64,000 nucleotides of DNA from Pectobacterium punjabense (lineage in GTDB: Bacteria > Pseudomonadota > Gammaproteobacteria > Enterobacterales > Enterobacteriaceae). The stretch covers positions 1,116,001 through 1,180,000 of the forward strand of contig NZ_CP038498.1 of the NCBI RefSeq assembly GCF_012427845.1. Reading direction: 5' to 3'. The position numbers were made by a program, and so were the translations under genes. The notes under the pieces are model-generated. The model was not told the origin of the DNA and did no database searches. It worked only from the letters and a program-made list of their open reading frames with translations. Positions 27,408 through 36,867 of this stretch are shown here, one piece after another (the stretch's first letter is position 1; the number at the start of each line of letters is the position of its first letter).

Positions 27408-29269
27408 TTGCCTTACTTGAAATGGCGCAGGCGCGGCGGTTACTGCGCCCGCTGGATATACAGTTTGCCAGAATGTTGGCGGATGAGGCGCAGCCCGACC
27501 TGCTGCTGGCTGCCGCCTGCCTGAGTGCGCATTCGGGGGCGGGACACGTGTGTTTACCGCTGGAAAATTTGCAGGCACAGACGCTGTTTGATGGTCGCGA
27601 TCCTGACTTAGCGCAGCAGTTGCTCGCAGGAATTGGGCTAAACACGGTTGCTGCTTGGCAACAGCGTTTGCTGGCGTCCAATGCCGTTAGCGACGGTAGC
27701 AAACCCACGCCGCTGGTGCTGCAAGGCGAAAAGCTTTATTTACAGCGTAGTTGGCAGAGTGAGGGGCATGTAGCGCAGTTTGTTGCCAGCGAGCGTGATG
27801 CGGTACCCGTCGATGAACCTGCGGTCCGCTCTGTTCTGGATCGGCTGTTTCCTGACTCGGGCGAAGAGATTGACTGGCAGAAGGTAGCCGCTGCTGTTGC
27901 CTTGACGCGCCGTATTGCGATTATTTCTGGTGGTCCGGGAACGGGGAAAACCACGACGGTTGCCAAGCTATTGGCGGCGCTGATTGAGCTGAATACGGGA
28001 GATGCGTTACGTATTCAGTTGGCTGCGCCTACCGGAAAAGCGGCTGCACGGCTAACGGAGTCTCTGGGGCTGGCATTGCACCGTCTGGCGGTAGATCAGC
28101 AGCAGCGAGAGGCGTTTCCGCAAGAGGCGACAACACTGCATCGGCTTTTAGGCGCGGTGACGGATAGCCAGCGCCTGCGTCACCATCAGGGAAATCCGCT
28201 GCATCTGGATGTACTGATTGTGGATGAGGCGTCAATGGTTGATCTGCCGATGATGGCGAATGTGATCGCCGCGCTTCCGGTGCCGGCCAGAATTATCTTT
28301 CTGGGTGACCGCGATCAACTCGCGTCCGTCGAAGCGGGGGCGGTGTTAGGTGACATCTGCCGTTTCGCCGAGGCTGGCTATAGTCGTGCGCGTGCGCAGC
28401 AGTTGCAACGCCTGACAGGCTGTATATTGGATGACAGTGGTCCCGAAGGGCAGACGACGGTCGGTGACAGCATCTGCCTGTTACGCCGGAGCTACCGCTT
28501 CGATCTGAATTCTGGTATTGGGCAACTGGCGCTAGCGGTGAACGGTGGTGATGATGCTCGCGTACGTGCGGTGCTGAACGGTGAGTTTGCCGATGTAGCC
28601 TGTAGCGCATTAGCCGAGGGCGAAGAGTATCAGACGATGTTGGCACAGTGCGTCGAAGGATATCGTGATTATCTACAGCTTATCGCTTCAGGAGCGACAC
28701 CGGATGTCGTGTTGCTTGCCTTCCAGCGCTATCGCCAGCTGTGCGCGTTGCGCGAAGGGCCATTTGGTGTAGCAGGTCTGAATCAACGTATCGAGCAGGC
28801 TTTGCATCAGTCTGGGCTGATTCAGCGCAGTCGTAATCCGCTTAATCGCTGGTATCCTGGCCGACCGGTAATGATTGAACGTAATGATGCCGCATTGGGT
28901 TTGTTCAATGGTGATATCGGTATCGCTATGATGGGGGAAAATGGGGAACTGCGCGTATTTTTCCCCTTGCCGAATGGCGAAACCAAGGATGTTACGCCAA
29001 GTCGCCTGCCGCCACATGAAACGGCCTATGCGATGACGGTGCATAAATCGCAGGGATCTGAGTTCGATCATACTGCGCTGGTGCTGCCTAACCATTACTT
29101 ACCCGTGCTGACGCGGGAGCTGGTGTATACCGCCATCACGCGTGCGCGCCAGCGTTTGTCACTCTATACCGATGTTCGTATTCTCTGTCGGGCGGTGAAA
29201 ACGCCAACGCAGCGCTATAGCGGCTTGAAAGAGAGAATTAGCGCACTGATGAATGGCGACACACCTTAA
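27404..29269 (+). CDS. recD: Exodeoxyribonuclease V subunit alpha (RecD helicase)
   Basis: A 621-residue SF1B 5'-3' helicase, the faster motor of RecBCD. Walker A GGPGTGKTTTVAK (about residues 179-191), motif II VLIVDEASMVDLPM, the sensor GDRDQLASVEAG and the C-terminal motifs AMTVHKSQGSEFDH and YTAITRARQ are all present. Its ATG overlaps the recB stop. Four copies of a 16-bp repeat lie just downstream, followed by a convergent LacI-type gene; no strong terminator with a T-run is seen in the 141 bp between the stop codons. Confidence 0.97.
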   Translation: MIALLEMAQARRLLRPLDIQFARMLADEAQPDLLLAAACLSAHSGAGHVCLPLENLQAQTLFDGRDPDLAQQLLAGIGLNTVAAWQQRLLASNAVSDGSKPTPLVLQGEKLYLQRSWQSEGHVAQFVASERDAVPVDEPAVRSVLDRLFPDSGEEIDWQKVAAAVALTRRIAIISGGPGTGKTTTVAKLLAALIELNTGDALRIQLAAPTGKAAARLTESLGLALHRLAVDQQQREAFPQEATTLHRLLGAVTDSQRLRHHQGNPLHLDVLIVDEASMVDLPMMANVIAALPVPARIIFLGDRDQLASVEAGAVLGDICRFAEAGYSRARAQQLQRLTGCILDDSGPEGQTTVGDSICLLRRSYRFDLNSGIGQLALAVNGGDDARVRAVLNGEFADVACSALAEGEEYQTMLAQCVEGYRDYLQLIASGATPDVVLLAFQRYRQLCALREGPFGVAGLNQRIEQALHQSGLIQRSRNPLNRWYPGRPVMIERNDAALGLFNGDIGIAMMGENGELRVFFPLPNGETKDVTPSRLPPHETAYAMTVHKSQGSEFDHTALVLPNHYLPVLTRELVYTAITRARQRLSLYTDVRILCRAVKTPTQRYSGLKERISALMNGDTP

Positions 29270-29352
29270 CGCATTTGCGTTGCAGACTGACGAGGCCCAC
29301 GGCGGGCCGAGTCGATAAAGGCAGCCAACGTACATGCAGTTTGACGTGTGGC

Positions 29353-29416
29353 GGATAGAGCGTCAGGTGGATAGAACGTCAAATGAATAGAGCGTCAAAT
29401 GAATAGAACGTCAGGC
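29353..29416. repeat. Four-copy 16-bp tandem repeat at the end of the LacI-type gene
   Basis: Consecutive units at 29353, 29369, 29385 and 29401 follow the consensus GRATAGARCGTCARRY (for example GGATAGAGCGTCAGGT). The fourth unit covers the stop codon of the convergent regulator gene. No spacers, so not CRISPR; it looks like a small minisatellite created by slippage. Confidence 0.85.
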
Positions 29417-30433
29417 GGATTCCCGCTCAATCAGTGAAAAACCGATATCGATGATGGGGGCTCGCACGTCTTTCCCCTCAATCTTTTCCGCTAACATTGC
29501 TGCTGCATCGGTACCGATTTTCCAGCGGTCGATCCTGACCGTGGTTATACTCGGCGTGTTGTGTGCGGCGAAATCAAGATCGCCAAATCCCATGACTGCC
29601 AGCGTCTTCGGCACCGTGAACCCTCGGGATACAGCTTCGATCATCGCCCCCTGCGCCAGCGTATCGGAACTGCAAATAATGGCATCAAAATCCTCTCCAT
29701 CGGCGAGTAGATCGCTCAGCCCTTGTCGCCCTAGCGCCAGCGTGGCAGGCCATGGGGCAATGGCTTCACGCACATCGCTTCCCGGCTGTTTTTGTATCAC
29801 GTCATAGATGCCTTTTTTACGCAATCCGGCACGGGCGTCTTCGGTCCAGATAAGGCCGAAGCGTAGATGTCCTTTGCCGAGCAAATAGTCTCCGATGGCG
29901 TTCCCGATGTTTTCATGGGAAAAGCCGACCAGCATATCGAGCGGTGTTGGGGTGAGATCCCAGATTTCGACAACGGGGATTGCGGCGTTGAGGAGGAGGC
30001 GTTTGAGTTCGGGGGTGTGGTGAATACCGGTGAGGACGATGCCGTCTGGGCGACGAGAAAGCAAAGTGGTTACAAGATCCGCCTCGGACTCATTAGTATA
30101 GCCAGCGACACACAGCAGCATGTGGTAACCGCGCGTGGCCAGCTCATCACTGATCGCCTGAACGGTATCAACAAACATGTTGTTATTGATTTGCGGCACC
30201 ACGACGGCAATGAGCTTGCTACGCCGAGAAGCAAGCCCGCCCGCTAACATATTGGGGATGTAGCCCGTGGCGCGGACCGCTGCCATCACCTTGTTCACCG
30301 TTTCTGCACGAACAATTTTTGGGTTGTTCAGCGCGCGGCTGACAGTCATCGGTGAAATGCCCGCGGCGCGTGCCACATCTTCCAGCGTGGGCGCGCGCGG
30401 TGGCGTAATGTTGGCATTCTTATCGCGTTTCAA
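29411..30433 (-). CDS. LacI-family transcriptional regulator, GntR-like
   Basis: A 340-residue repressor: N-terminal helix-turn-helix at about residues 16-37 (TLEDVARAAGISPMTVSRAL) with the hinge region that inserts into the operator minor groove, then a periplasmic-binding-protein-like effector domain (IAVVVPQINNNMFVDTV, DAIICSSDTLAQGA, LAVMGFGDLDFAAHNTPSITTV). It most resembles the gluconate repressor branch. The start must be TTG at 30433, because a stop codon lies immediately upstream in frame and no ATG precedes the HTH; AAGGG sits upstream. It is divergent from the galactarate/talarate dehydratase gene, so the likely effector is an aldarate or a related sugar acid (inference). This pair is absent between recD and argA in E. 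coli. Confidence 0.9.
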   Translation of the reverse strand: MKRDKNANITPPRAPTLEDVARAAGISPMTVSRALNNPKIVRAETVNKVMAAVRATGYIPNMLAGGLASRRSKLIAVVVPQINNNMFVDTVQAISDELATRGYHMLLCVAGYTNESEADLVTTLLSRRPDGIVLTGIHHTPELKRLLLNAAIPVVEIWDLTPTPLDMLVGFSHENIGNAIGDYLLGKGHLRFGLIWTEDARAGLRKKGIYDVIQKQPGSDVREAIAPWPATLALGRQGLSDLLADGEDFDAIICSSDTLAQGAMIEAVSRGFTVPKTLAVMGFGDLDFAAHNTPSITTVRIDRWKIGTDAAAMLAEKIEGKDVRAPIIDIGFSLIERESA

Positions 30434-30759
30434 TCACGGGTTCCCTTCTGAGGTTGCGCGCACATTCACATGTTTTGGGATTATCGTTGATGACATATCT
30501 GTTTTCCAGTCGCCTGTGTTTCTGACAACCTGCCGAATTGTCTCGCTTTTTCGGGCTGGCGCCAGAGCTGGCCAGGCTGTATTTCCGCTGTATCCTCTTA
30601 CTTTTTGTGGTGATTGCGCAATCATTAATTTTGCCTCTCGATGCACGGGTTTATCGTGGCAATGATTATTATGTGATCTGCATTGCATGTTTTTTCTTCG
30701 TTTACCGCTATCTTCCTTCTGTTTATGAATGTTATCGCAATCATTTTACGAGGTGGGAT
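30434..30759. promoter_or_regulatory. Divergent control region with candidate GntR-type operator
   Basis: The 326-bp gap between the repressor and the dehydratase. At 30728-30745 an imperfect palindrome AATGTTATCGCAATCATT with a central CG pair matches the GntR operator pattern ATGTTACCGGTAACAT at 12 of 16 positions. It ends six bases before the AGGTGGG ribosome-binding site of the dehydratase gene, where a repressor would block transcription or elongation. The in-frame open stretch upstream of the dehydratase ATG has no homology that I recognise. Confidence 0.5.
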
Positions 30760-31956
30760 ATGACCATTAGTGCAAATTCAGCGGCGGTTAGCTATGCAAA
30801 AGTCACGAACGTCAGAACGGCTGCCGAGTCGGGCGATCGAATCGAGTGGGTAAAACTCTCTCTGGCGTTTTTGCCGCTGGCAACGCCAGTCAGCGATGCG
30901 AAAGTACTAACGGGAAGGCAGAAACCGCTGACCGAAGTCGCCATTATTTTTGCGGAAATCCGCAGTCGTGATGGGTTTGAAGGGGTGGGGTTCAGCTACT
31001 CCAAGCGGGCGGGTGGACAGGGCATTTATGCTCATGCGAAAGAGATTGCCGATAATCTGCTGGGCGAAGATCCAAACGATATCGATAAGATCTATACCAA
31101 ACTGCTGTGGGCAGGGGCATCGGTTGGCCGCAGCGGAATGGCAGTACAGGCGATTTCTCCGCTCGATATCGCGCTGTGGGACATGAAAGCCAAGCGTGCG
31201 AGCCTGCCTCTGTCTAAGCTGCTCGGCTCACACCGTGATTCCGTGCAGTGTTACAACACCTCCGGCGGTTTCCTGCATACACCATTGGATCAGGTATTAA
31301 AAAATGTCGTGATCTCCCGTGAAAGCGGTATCGGTGGGATCAAATTGAAGGTCGGGCAGCCGAATACGGCTGAGGATATCCGTCGTCTCACGGCAGTGCG
31401 AGAAGCGTTGGGAGAGGATTTCCCGCTGATGGTGGATGCCAATCAGCAGTGGGATCGCGAAACGGCGATTCGGATGGGGAGAAAGATGGAGGCCTTTAAT
31501 CTGGTCTGGATTGAGGAGCCGCTGGATGCCTACGATGTGGAAGGTCATGCGGCGCTGACGGCCGCGCTGGATACGCCGATTGCCACGGGCGAGATGTTGA
31601 CCAGTTTCCGCGAGCATGAACAGCTGATTCTCGGTAACGCCAGTGACTTTGTGCAGCCGGATGCGCCGCGAGTAGGTGGGATTTCTCCTTTCCTGAAAAT
31701 TATGGATTTGGCAGCGAAGCACGGTCGTAAGCTGGCACCGCATTTTGCGATGGAAGTGCATTTGCATCTGGCGGCGGCCTACCCGATTGAACCCTGGCTG
31801 GAACATTTCGAGTGGCTGAATCCACTCTTCAACGAGCAGCTAGAGTTGCGCGATGGGCGCATGTGGGTCTCCGATCGTCTGGGGCTAGGGTTCACGCTGA
31901 GTGAGCAGGCAAGGAAGTGGACGACGCTGAGCTGTGAATTTGGCAAGCAGCCATAA
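30760..31956 (+). CDS. L-talarate/galactarate dehydratase (enolase superfamily)
   Basis: A 398-residue member of the mandelate racemase subgroup, very close to the characterised Salmonella L-talarate/galactarate dehydratase and of identical length. All active-site residues are in register: K195 and K197 (GIKLKVG), metal ligands D226, E252 and E278, general base H328 (APHFAMEVH) and E348. It dehydrates galactarate or L-talarate to 5-keto-4-deoxy-glucarate and can epimerise the two. I chose the ATG at 30760, after AGGTGGG, over an upstream in-frame start. Galactarate arises from oxidation of galacturonate, the main pectin sugar, so the enzyme fits a pectinolytic lifestyle (inference). No aldarate transporter, aldolase or reductase lies alongside. 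Confidence 0.93.
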   Translation: MTISANSAAVSYAKVTNVRTAAESGDRIEWVKLSLAFLPLATPVSDAKVLTGRQKPLTEVAIIFAEIRSRDGFEGVGFSYSKRAGGQGIYAHAKEIADNLLGEDPNDIDKIYTKLLWAGASVGRSGMAVQAISPLDIALWDMKAKRASLPLSKLLGSHRDSVQCYNTSGGFLHTPLDQVLKNVVISRESGIGGIKLKVGQPNTAEDIRRLTAVREALGEDFPLMVDANQQWDRETAIRMGRKMEAFNLVWIEEPLDAYDVEGHAALTAALDTPIATGEMLTSFREHEQLILGNASDFVQPDAPRVGGISPFLKIMDLAAKHGRKLAPHFAMEVHLHLAAAYPIEPWLEHFEWLNPLFNEQLELRDGRMWVSDRLGLGFTLSEQARKWTTLSCEFGKQP

Positions 31957-32019
31957 ATTGATAAACGATCGTGGCCGATTTTACGGTCGGCCACGAGAAG
32001 CGTTATCGAATGAAGTCGT

Positions 32020-33345
32020 TCAGAGATCCAGCACCAGAATCTTCGAGCGCCGCTGGTAGTTGTACAGCGCTTGTTTTTTCTTCGGCAGCATTTCTACTTC
32101 GGCGGGCAAGAATCCGCGTTCCTGGAACCAGTGAATGCTGTGTGTCGTCAGTACGAACAGCTTTTGCAGGCCCTGCTGACGTGCCTGAGTGGCAACGCGT
32201 TGTAACAGCATATCGCCACGTGATGAACTGCGGTAGTCCGGGTGAACCGCGACGCAGGCCATTTCACCGATGCTTTCTTCCGGGAACGGGTAAAGTGCAG
32301 CGCAGGCGATGGTCAGATTATCGCGTGCGACGACGGTGAATTTGTCGATCTCCATTTCTAACTGCTCGCGCGAGCGTCTGACCAGAATGCCTTGTTCTTC
32401 CAGTGGGCGGATCAGTTCCAGAATGCCGCCAATGTCATTGATGGTCGCACGGCGAACCTGCTCGGCGCTTTCCATCACGATCTGTGTGCCGATGCCATCG
32501 CGTGAGAACAGCTCTTGCAACAGGGCTCCGTCGTCCTGATAGCTGATCAGGTGGCTGCGACGCACGCCGCTCCGACAGGCTTTGACTGCGCCGCGTAGAA
32601 ATCTGACCGTCCCCGAGTGGTAATCGCCAGACTGTTCCAGTGCATCAATACGCTGCTGCGCATCGTCCGGGAACAGTTCAGAAATGATGCTGCCTTCTTC
32701 GTTAGTGACACCCTGTGATGAGCAGAAGCCGATCATCTTCTCTGCTTTCAGCTTAATCGCTAACTGGGTCGCGACCTCTTCTGAGGTTAAATTGAAACTT
32801 TCACCCGTGACGGAAACCGCAACCGGCCCGAGCAGCACAATCGCGCCGCTATTCAACTGGCGGTGAACGGCTTCTTCATCAATGCGGCGAATGCGGCCGC
32901 TGTGGCAATAGTCCACGCCGTCATCAACGCCAAGCGGCTGCGCGATAATAAAATTACCGCTGACGACATTAATGTGGGCACCTTGCAGCGGCGTGTTGTT
33001 CAGGCTCATCGACAGCCGAGCGGTGATATCCAGTTGCAGCATACCCGCCGCCTGTTTGACCAGCTCCAGCGTGGCGCTGTCGGTGATACGGGTATTTTTA
33101 TGGTAGTGAGGCTCGTAGTGGTGCGTTGTCAGGTTGGCATCGATCTGGGGGCGAGCGCCATAAACCACCACCAGCTTGATTCCCAGGCTGTGTAGCAGCC
33201 CGATATCATTTACGATGCTAGAGAAGTTGGCATGTTCAATGGCTTCGCCACCTAACATGATGACAAACGTTTTGCCACGGTGGGCATTGATATAGGGAAC
33301 TGAATGGCGGAAGCCCTGAACCAGTTCTGTACTCCGTTCCTTCAC
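32020..33345 (-). CDS. argA: N-acetylglutamate synthase (amino-acid acetyltransferase)
   Basis: A 441-residue enzyme acetylating glutamate with acetyl-CoA, the first step of arginine synthesis and the point of arginine feedback inhibition. An N-terminal amino-acid-kinase domain ([28 protein letters not shown]) that binds arginine is followed by a C-terminal GNAT domain ([27 protein letters not shown]). I chose the GTG at 33345: it has AGAGG at correct spacing and gives the E. coli N terminus, whereas the ATG at 33363 has no ribosome-binding site and lies inside an ARG box. It is divergent from amiC, as in E. coli. Confidence 0.96.
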   Translation of the reverse strand: MKERSTELVQGFRHSVPYINAHRGKTFVIMLGGEAIEHANFSSIVNDIGLLHSLGIKLVVVYGARPQIDANLTTHHYEPHYHKNTRITDSATLELVKQAAGMLQLDITARLSMSLNNTPLQGAHINVVSGNFIIAQPLGVDDGVDYCHSGRIRRIDEEAVHRQLNSGAIVLLGPVAVSVTGESFNLTSEEVATQLAIKLKAEKMIGFCSSQGVTNEEGSIISELFPDDAQQRIDALEQSGDYHSGTVRFLRGAVKACRSGVRRSHLISYQDDGALLQELFSRDGIGTQIVMESAEQVRRATINDIGGILELIRPLEEQGILVRRSREQLEMEIDKFTVVARDNLTIACAALYPFPEESIGEMACVAVHPDYRSSSRGDMLLQRVATQARQQGLQKLFVLTTHSIHWFQERGFLPAEVEMLPKKKQALYNYQRRSKILVLDL

Positions 33346-33356
33346 TGCGAGCCCTC

Positions 33357-33395
33357 TTTGCATTTTTATTCGTAATTTCTGTATTTTTATTCTTT
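33357..33395 (-). promoter_or_regulatory. Two ARG boxes (ArgR operator) of argA
   Basis: Two 18-bp boxes at 33357-33374 and 33378-33395, separated by the canonical 3 bp (21 bp centre to centre). Each matches wnTGAATwwwwATTCAnw at 16 of 18 positions; the core GAATAAAAAT occurs in both. ArgR hexamers with arginine bind such pairs and repress. The proximal box overlaps the ATG at 33363, further support for the GTG start. Confidence 0.85.
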
Positions 33396-33622
33396 ATGAC
33401 ATAAAACGCAAGAGGAAGTATTAATCAAAAAAGCGAGGTTAATGCTTCAAATTTATGATATCCGCCTGTTATAAGGCATGAATAGGATTTTTGCATGACA
33501 GGGCGGAGCTGATTCGTTAAAGTTTTTGACAATTTTTACCTTTATTCATTTTTTGATGGCATATCCAGCACTGTGGCACCACGATAATGCAGGATAGCGC
33601 ACAGCAATAAGATCGGAGTGGC

Positions 33623-34867
33623 ATGTCTCATTCGAATCATCATCTGACTCGGCGGCGTCTATTACAAAGCGCAGCAGCCACCTGGCTGTTAAGCGTAAGC
33701 GGTGTAGGAATGGCTGCGACCACACAGGTCATCGCCGTACGCGTCTGGCCCTCCTCCGCCTACACCCGCGTCACGTTAGAATCCAACCACCTGCTGAAAT
33801 ATAAACAGTTTAGTTTGAGTAATCCTGAACGCATCGTGGTGGATATCGAGAATGTTCATCTAAACAGCGTACTGAAGGAGATAGCCAGCCAGTTTCAGCA
33901 GGATAACGATCCGCTGATTAAAGAGGCACGCATCGGCCAGTTTGATAAAAGTACGGTGCGTTTGGTGCTGGAGCTTAAGCAACAGGCGACGGCTAAAGTC
34001 TTTACGCTGGGACCGGTGGCCGAATTTAAGCACCGTCTGGTATTGGATTTGTATCCTGCGGCAGGGCGCTATGACAACGAAGAAGATCCGCTGCTGGCGC
34101 TGTTAGAGGATTATAACAAAGGCGAACTGGAGCGCACGCTGCCAGCAGAAGCGCCGAAAGCCGGGAAAGCGGGGCGGGATCGCCCGCTGATTATTATGCT
34201 CGATCCCGGTCACGGTGGTGAAGATCCCGGCGCGATTGGCAAGAACAAAACGCGCGAGAAAGACATCGTGTTGCAAATTGCCCGTCGCCTGCGCAAGTTG
34301 ATCGATAATGAATCCAACATGAAAGCGTATATGACGCGCAATGAAGATGTGTTCATTCCGCTACGTGTGCGTGTGGCAAAAGCGCGTAAGCAACGTGCCG
34401 ATCTGTTTATTTCGATTCATGCGGATGCCTTTACCAATCGATCGGCAAGAGGCTCGTCGGTTTTTGCACTCTCGAAGAAAGGGGCAACCAGCACTGCTGC
34501 CAGATTTCTTGCGGAGACCCAGAATGAATCGGATTTGATCGGTGGGGTAAGCATGAGTGGCGATCGCTATTTAGATCACACCATGTTCGATCTGGTGCAG
34601 ACCGTGACGATTGGCGACAGCCTGAAGTTTGGTAAAGAGATCCTGACTCGACTGGGCAAGGTGAATCGTCTGCATAAAAATAGCGTCGATCAGGCCGGGT
34701 TTGCAGTACTTAAAGCCCCGGATATCCCTTCTGTTCTGGTTGAGACGGCATTTATCAGTAATTTGGAAGAGGAACGCAAGCTGCGCACCAGCCATTTTCA
34801 GCAGCAGATCGCCGAATCCATTTTTTCAGGAATTAAAGCCTATTTTGCCAGCCAGGCTGAACGGTAG
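33623..34867 (+). CDS. amiC: N-acetylmuramoyl-L-alanine amidase AmiC
   Basis: A 414-residue periplasmic zinc amidase that cleaves the amide bond between muramic acid and the stem peptide to separate daughter cells; NlpD activates it in E. coli. The N terminus has a twin-arginine signal ([20 protein letters not shown], cleavage near GMAA), then an AMIN domain (about 40-150) that targets it to the septum, and an Amidase_3 domain with the zinc motifs [23 protein letters not shown] and [11 protein letters not shown]. Divergent from argA, upstream of the initiator tRNA cluster, as in E. coli. Confidence 0.96.
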   Translation: MSHSNHHLTRRRLLQSAAATWLLSVSGVGMAATTQVIAVRVWPSSAYTRVTLESNHLLKYKQFSLSNPERIVVDIENVHLNSVLKEIASQFQQDNDPLIKEARIGQFDKSTVRLVLELKQQATAKVFTLGPVAEFKHRLVLDLYPAAGRYDNEEDPLLALLEDYNKGELERTLPAEAPKAGKAGRDRPLIIMLDPGHGGEDPGAIGKNKTREKDIVLQIARRLRKLIDNESNMKAYMTRNEDVFIPLRVRVAKARKQRADLFISIHADAFTNRSARGSSVFALSKKGATSTAARFLAETQNESDLIGGVSMSGDRYLDHTMFDLVQTVTIGDSLKFGKEILTRLGKVNRLHKNSVDQAGFAVLKAPDIPSVLVETAFISNLEEERKLRTSHFQQQIAESIFSGIKAYFASQAER

Positions 34868-34899
34868 TCGGTATGGTGGGATCGTAACTGTTACGTAAT

Positions 34900-34922
34900 A
34901 ACCGCGCGTTGGCGGCGCGGTT
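34900..34922 (+). terminator. Hairpin after amiC, possible terminator
   Basis: Arms AACCGCGC (34900-34907) and GCGCGGTT (34915-34922) pair perfectly; the following sequence is only partly T-rich. Confidence 0.5.
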
Positions 34923-34985
34923 CAGACACATTTTCTCTGAACGTTGTGTGCTGAAGTAAAATAGGTAGAAAAATCTGGCTTATAA

Positions 34986-35016
34986 AACAAAAAAGCACCC
35001 GTTAAGGTGCTTTATC
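34986..35016 (-). terminator. Rho-independent terminator of the initiator tRNA operon
   Basis: On the minus strand the stem AAAGCACC / GGTGCTTT with a 6-base loop is followed by a T-run (complement of 34986-34994). It lies 31 bp beyond the third tRNA gene. Confidence 0.88.
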
Positions 35017-35046
35017 GCTTGGTTCTTAATTAGACGTAGTCTTAGT

Positions 35047-35123
<77 letters not shown>

Positions 35124-35170
35124 TCCGTCATAACTAATCTTCACTGCTTTGATGGACGACCCACATCAAT

Positions 35171-35247
<77 letters not shown>

Positions 35248-35295
35248 TCCGTACTGACTTATCTTCACTATTTTTGATGGACGACTCACATCAAT

Positions 35296-35372
<77 letters not shown>

Positions 35373-35385
35373 TCCGTGGATGCGC

Positions 35386-35413
35386 ACTATACTCTCCATG
35401 AACATTGATGCAA
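35386..35413 (-). promoter_or_regulatory. Promoter of the initiator tRNA operon
   Basis: On the minus strand, -35 TTGCAT (35408-35413) and -10 TATAGT (35386-35391) are separated by 16 bp. The discriminator after the -10 is GC-rich (GCGC), typical of stable-RNA promoters under stringent control. Confidence 0.82.
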
Positions 35414-35640
35414 CCTATTTCTGTAAAAAGCGCTGAATTTGTCTATTAGGTGATTGATTTACCGCCTGATGGGTCGTTTTGTGAGCGCGGTGGGCGATTT
35501 ACAGAAAATAGCTTTTTGCGATGCCGTATGCTGAACCTCTTTCCTTACCTTATTGATTTATGCGCTATCCCATTCCTTTCTCGATAGGCGTTTGTTATCG
35601 TTCGACGGTAAATTTTTGATGTAAAAAGCGAGCGCAAAAG

Positions 35641-36771
35641 ATGAAGGGACGGTGGGGAAGATATGTGCTGACCGCAGTGGTCATTGCCATTCTGGCGGGG
35701 TGCCAATCCAGGCCAACCGATCGCGGGCAGCAATATAAAGATGGTCACCTCAACCAGCCTTTGGAATTGGTGAATGAGCCGAATGCCAAAGGGAAACCTG
35801 TCAACGCGCGGGATTTCATGACCCAGGTTGCGGAAATTCGGTCGGCGTCACCGAATCTTTATGCGCGCAACAACACCATCTTTCAGGCGATCGAAAACTG
35901 GATGATGTCAGGGGCGGATACTCGCGAGTTGAGTAAATTTGGTCTGAACGCCTGGCAGATGGAAGGCGTTGATAATTTTGGTAACGTGCAGTTCACCGGT
36001 TACTACACGCCAGTATTGCAGGCGCGCCACACCCGTCAGGGAGAATTTCGCCATCCTTTATATGCCATGCCATCAAAGGGTAAAAATAATCGCCGCCTGC
36101 CTGATCGTGCCGGAATTTATTCCGGTGCGCTGGATGAGCGTCTGGTGCTCGCGTGGACCAATTCGCTGGTTGATAACTTCATGATGGAAGTGCAGGGCAG
36201 CGCTTATATTGATTTTGGCGATGGACGCCCGTTGACGTTCTTTGGCTATGCAGGCAAAAACGGTCATGCCTACCGCAGTATTGGTAAGGTGCTTATCGAT
36301 CGTGGAGAAGTGCCACGTGAAGAGATGTCTATGCAGGCCATTCGCAAATGGGCAGAGCAGCATTCCGAATATGAAGTGCGTGAGCTGTTTGAGCAGAACC
36401 CGTCTTTTGTGTTCTTTAAACCGATGATGTCTGCACCTGTGAAAGGAGCAAGCGCTGTACCGCTGGTGGCGAAGGCTTCCGTCGCGTCCGATCGCTCGCT
36501 GATTCCGGCAGGCACGGCGTTGTTAATGGAAGTGCCGCTGCTGGATAACGTTGGCAAATTTACCGGCAAGTATGAAATGCGCCTGATGGTTGCGTTGGAT
36601 GTCGGGGGCGCGATTAAAGGTCAGCACTTCGATATGTATCAGGGCATTGGGCCGGATGCGGGGCACTCGGCGGGTTTCTATAACCACTATGGTCGGGTCT
36701 GGGTGTTGAAGAATGGGCAAACCAGTATGGTGAACGGTTCAGGTTCGCTGTTAGTCAGTAACCCGCAGTAG
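35641..36771 (+). CDS. mltA: Membrane-bound lytic murein transglycosylase A
   Basis: A 376-residue outer-membrane lipoprotein (signal MKGRWGRYVLTAVVIAILAGC, lipobox LAGC) that cleaves peptidoglycan glycan strands. The two parts of the MltA fold are visible: the body with QFTGYYTPVLQAR and VQGSAYIDFGDGRPLTFF, then the 3D domain with the catalytic Asp region ALDVGGAIKGQHFDMYQG. Length agrees with the family. It is divergent from the tRNA operon. The short spacing upstream (35414-35640) contains no other gene. Confidence 0.95.
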   Translation: MKGRWGRYVLTAVVIAILAGCQSRPTDRGQQYKDGHLNQPLELVNEPNAKGKPVNARDFMTQVAEIRSASPNLYARNNTIFQAIENWMMSGADTRELSKFGLNAWQMEGVDNFGNVQFTGYYTPVLQARHTRQGEFRHPLYAMPSKGKNNRRLPDRAGIYSGALDERLVLAWTNSLVDNFMMEVQGSAYIDFGDGRPLTFFGYAGKNGHAYRSIGKVLIDRGEVPREEMSMQAIRKWAEQHSEYEVRELFEQNPSFVFFKPMMSAPVKGASAVPLVAKASVASDRSLIPAGTALLMEVPLLDNVGKFTGKYEMRLMVALDVGGAIKGQHFDMYQGIGPDAGHSAGFYNHYGRVWVLKNGQTSMVNGSGSLLVSNPQ

Positions 36772-36790
36772 CGATCCCTTTCGTTTGACA

Positions 36791-36827
36791 TCTCAGAAGT
36801 GGCTCTCTATTGACGCCACTTCTGAGA
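36791..36827. terminator. Long perfect hairpin between mltA and the DapA-like gene
   Basis: The 13-bp arms TCTCAGAAGTGGC (36791-36803) and GCCACTTCTGAGA (36815-36827) are perfectly complementary. The flanking genes converge, so it probably terminates both directions, although T-runs are short. Confidence 0.75.
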
Positions 36828-36867
36828 TAAACGCCTCGCGTTCTACACGCTAATGCCCAGAAGAGAA

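Noticed and set aside
29353..29416. 16-bp repeats considered as CRISPR
   Set aside because: Direct head-to-tail repeats without spacers and no cas genes in the window.
30538..30759. In-frame 74-codon extension upstream of the galactarate/talarate dehydratase
   Set aside because: Hydrophobic and Cys-rich stretch without homology; the ATG at 30760 has AGGTGGG and gives the exact family N terminus and length.
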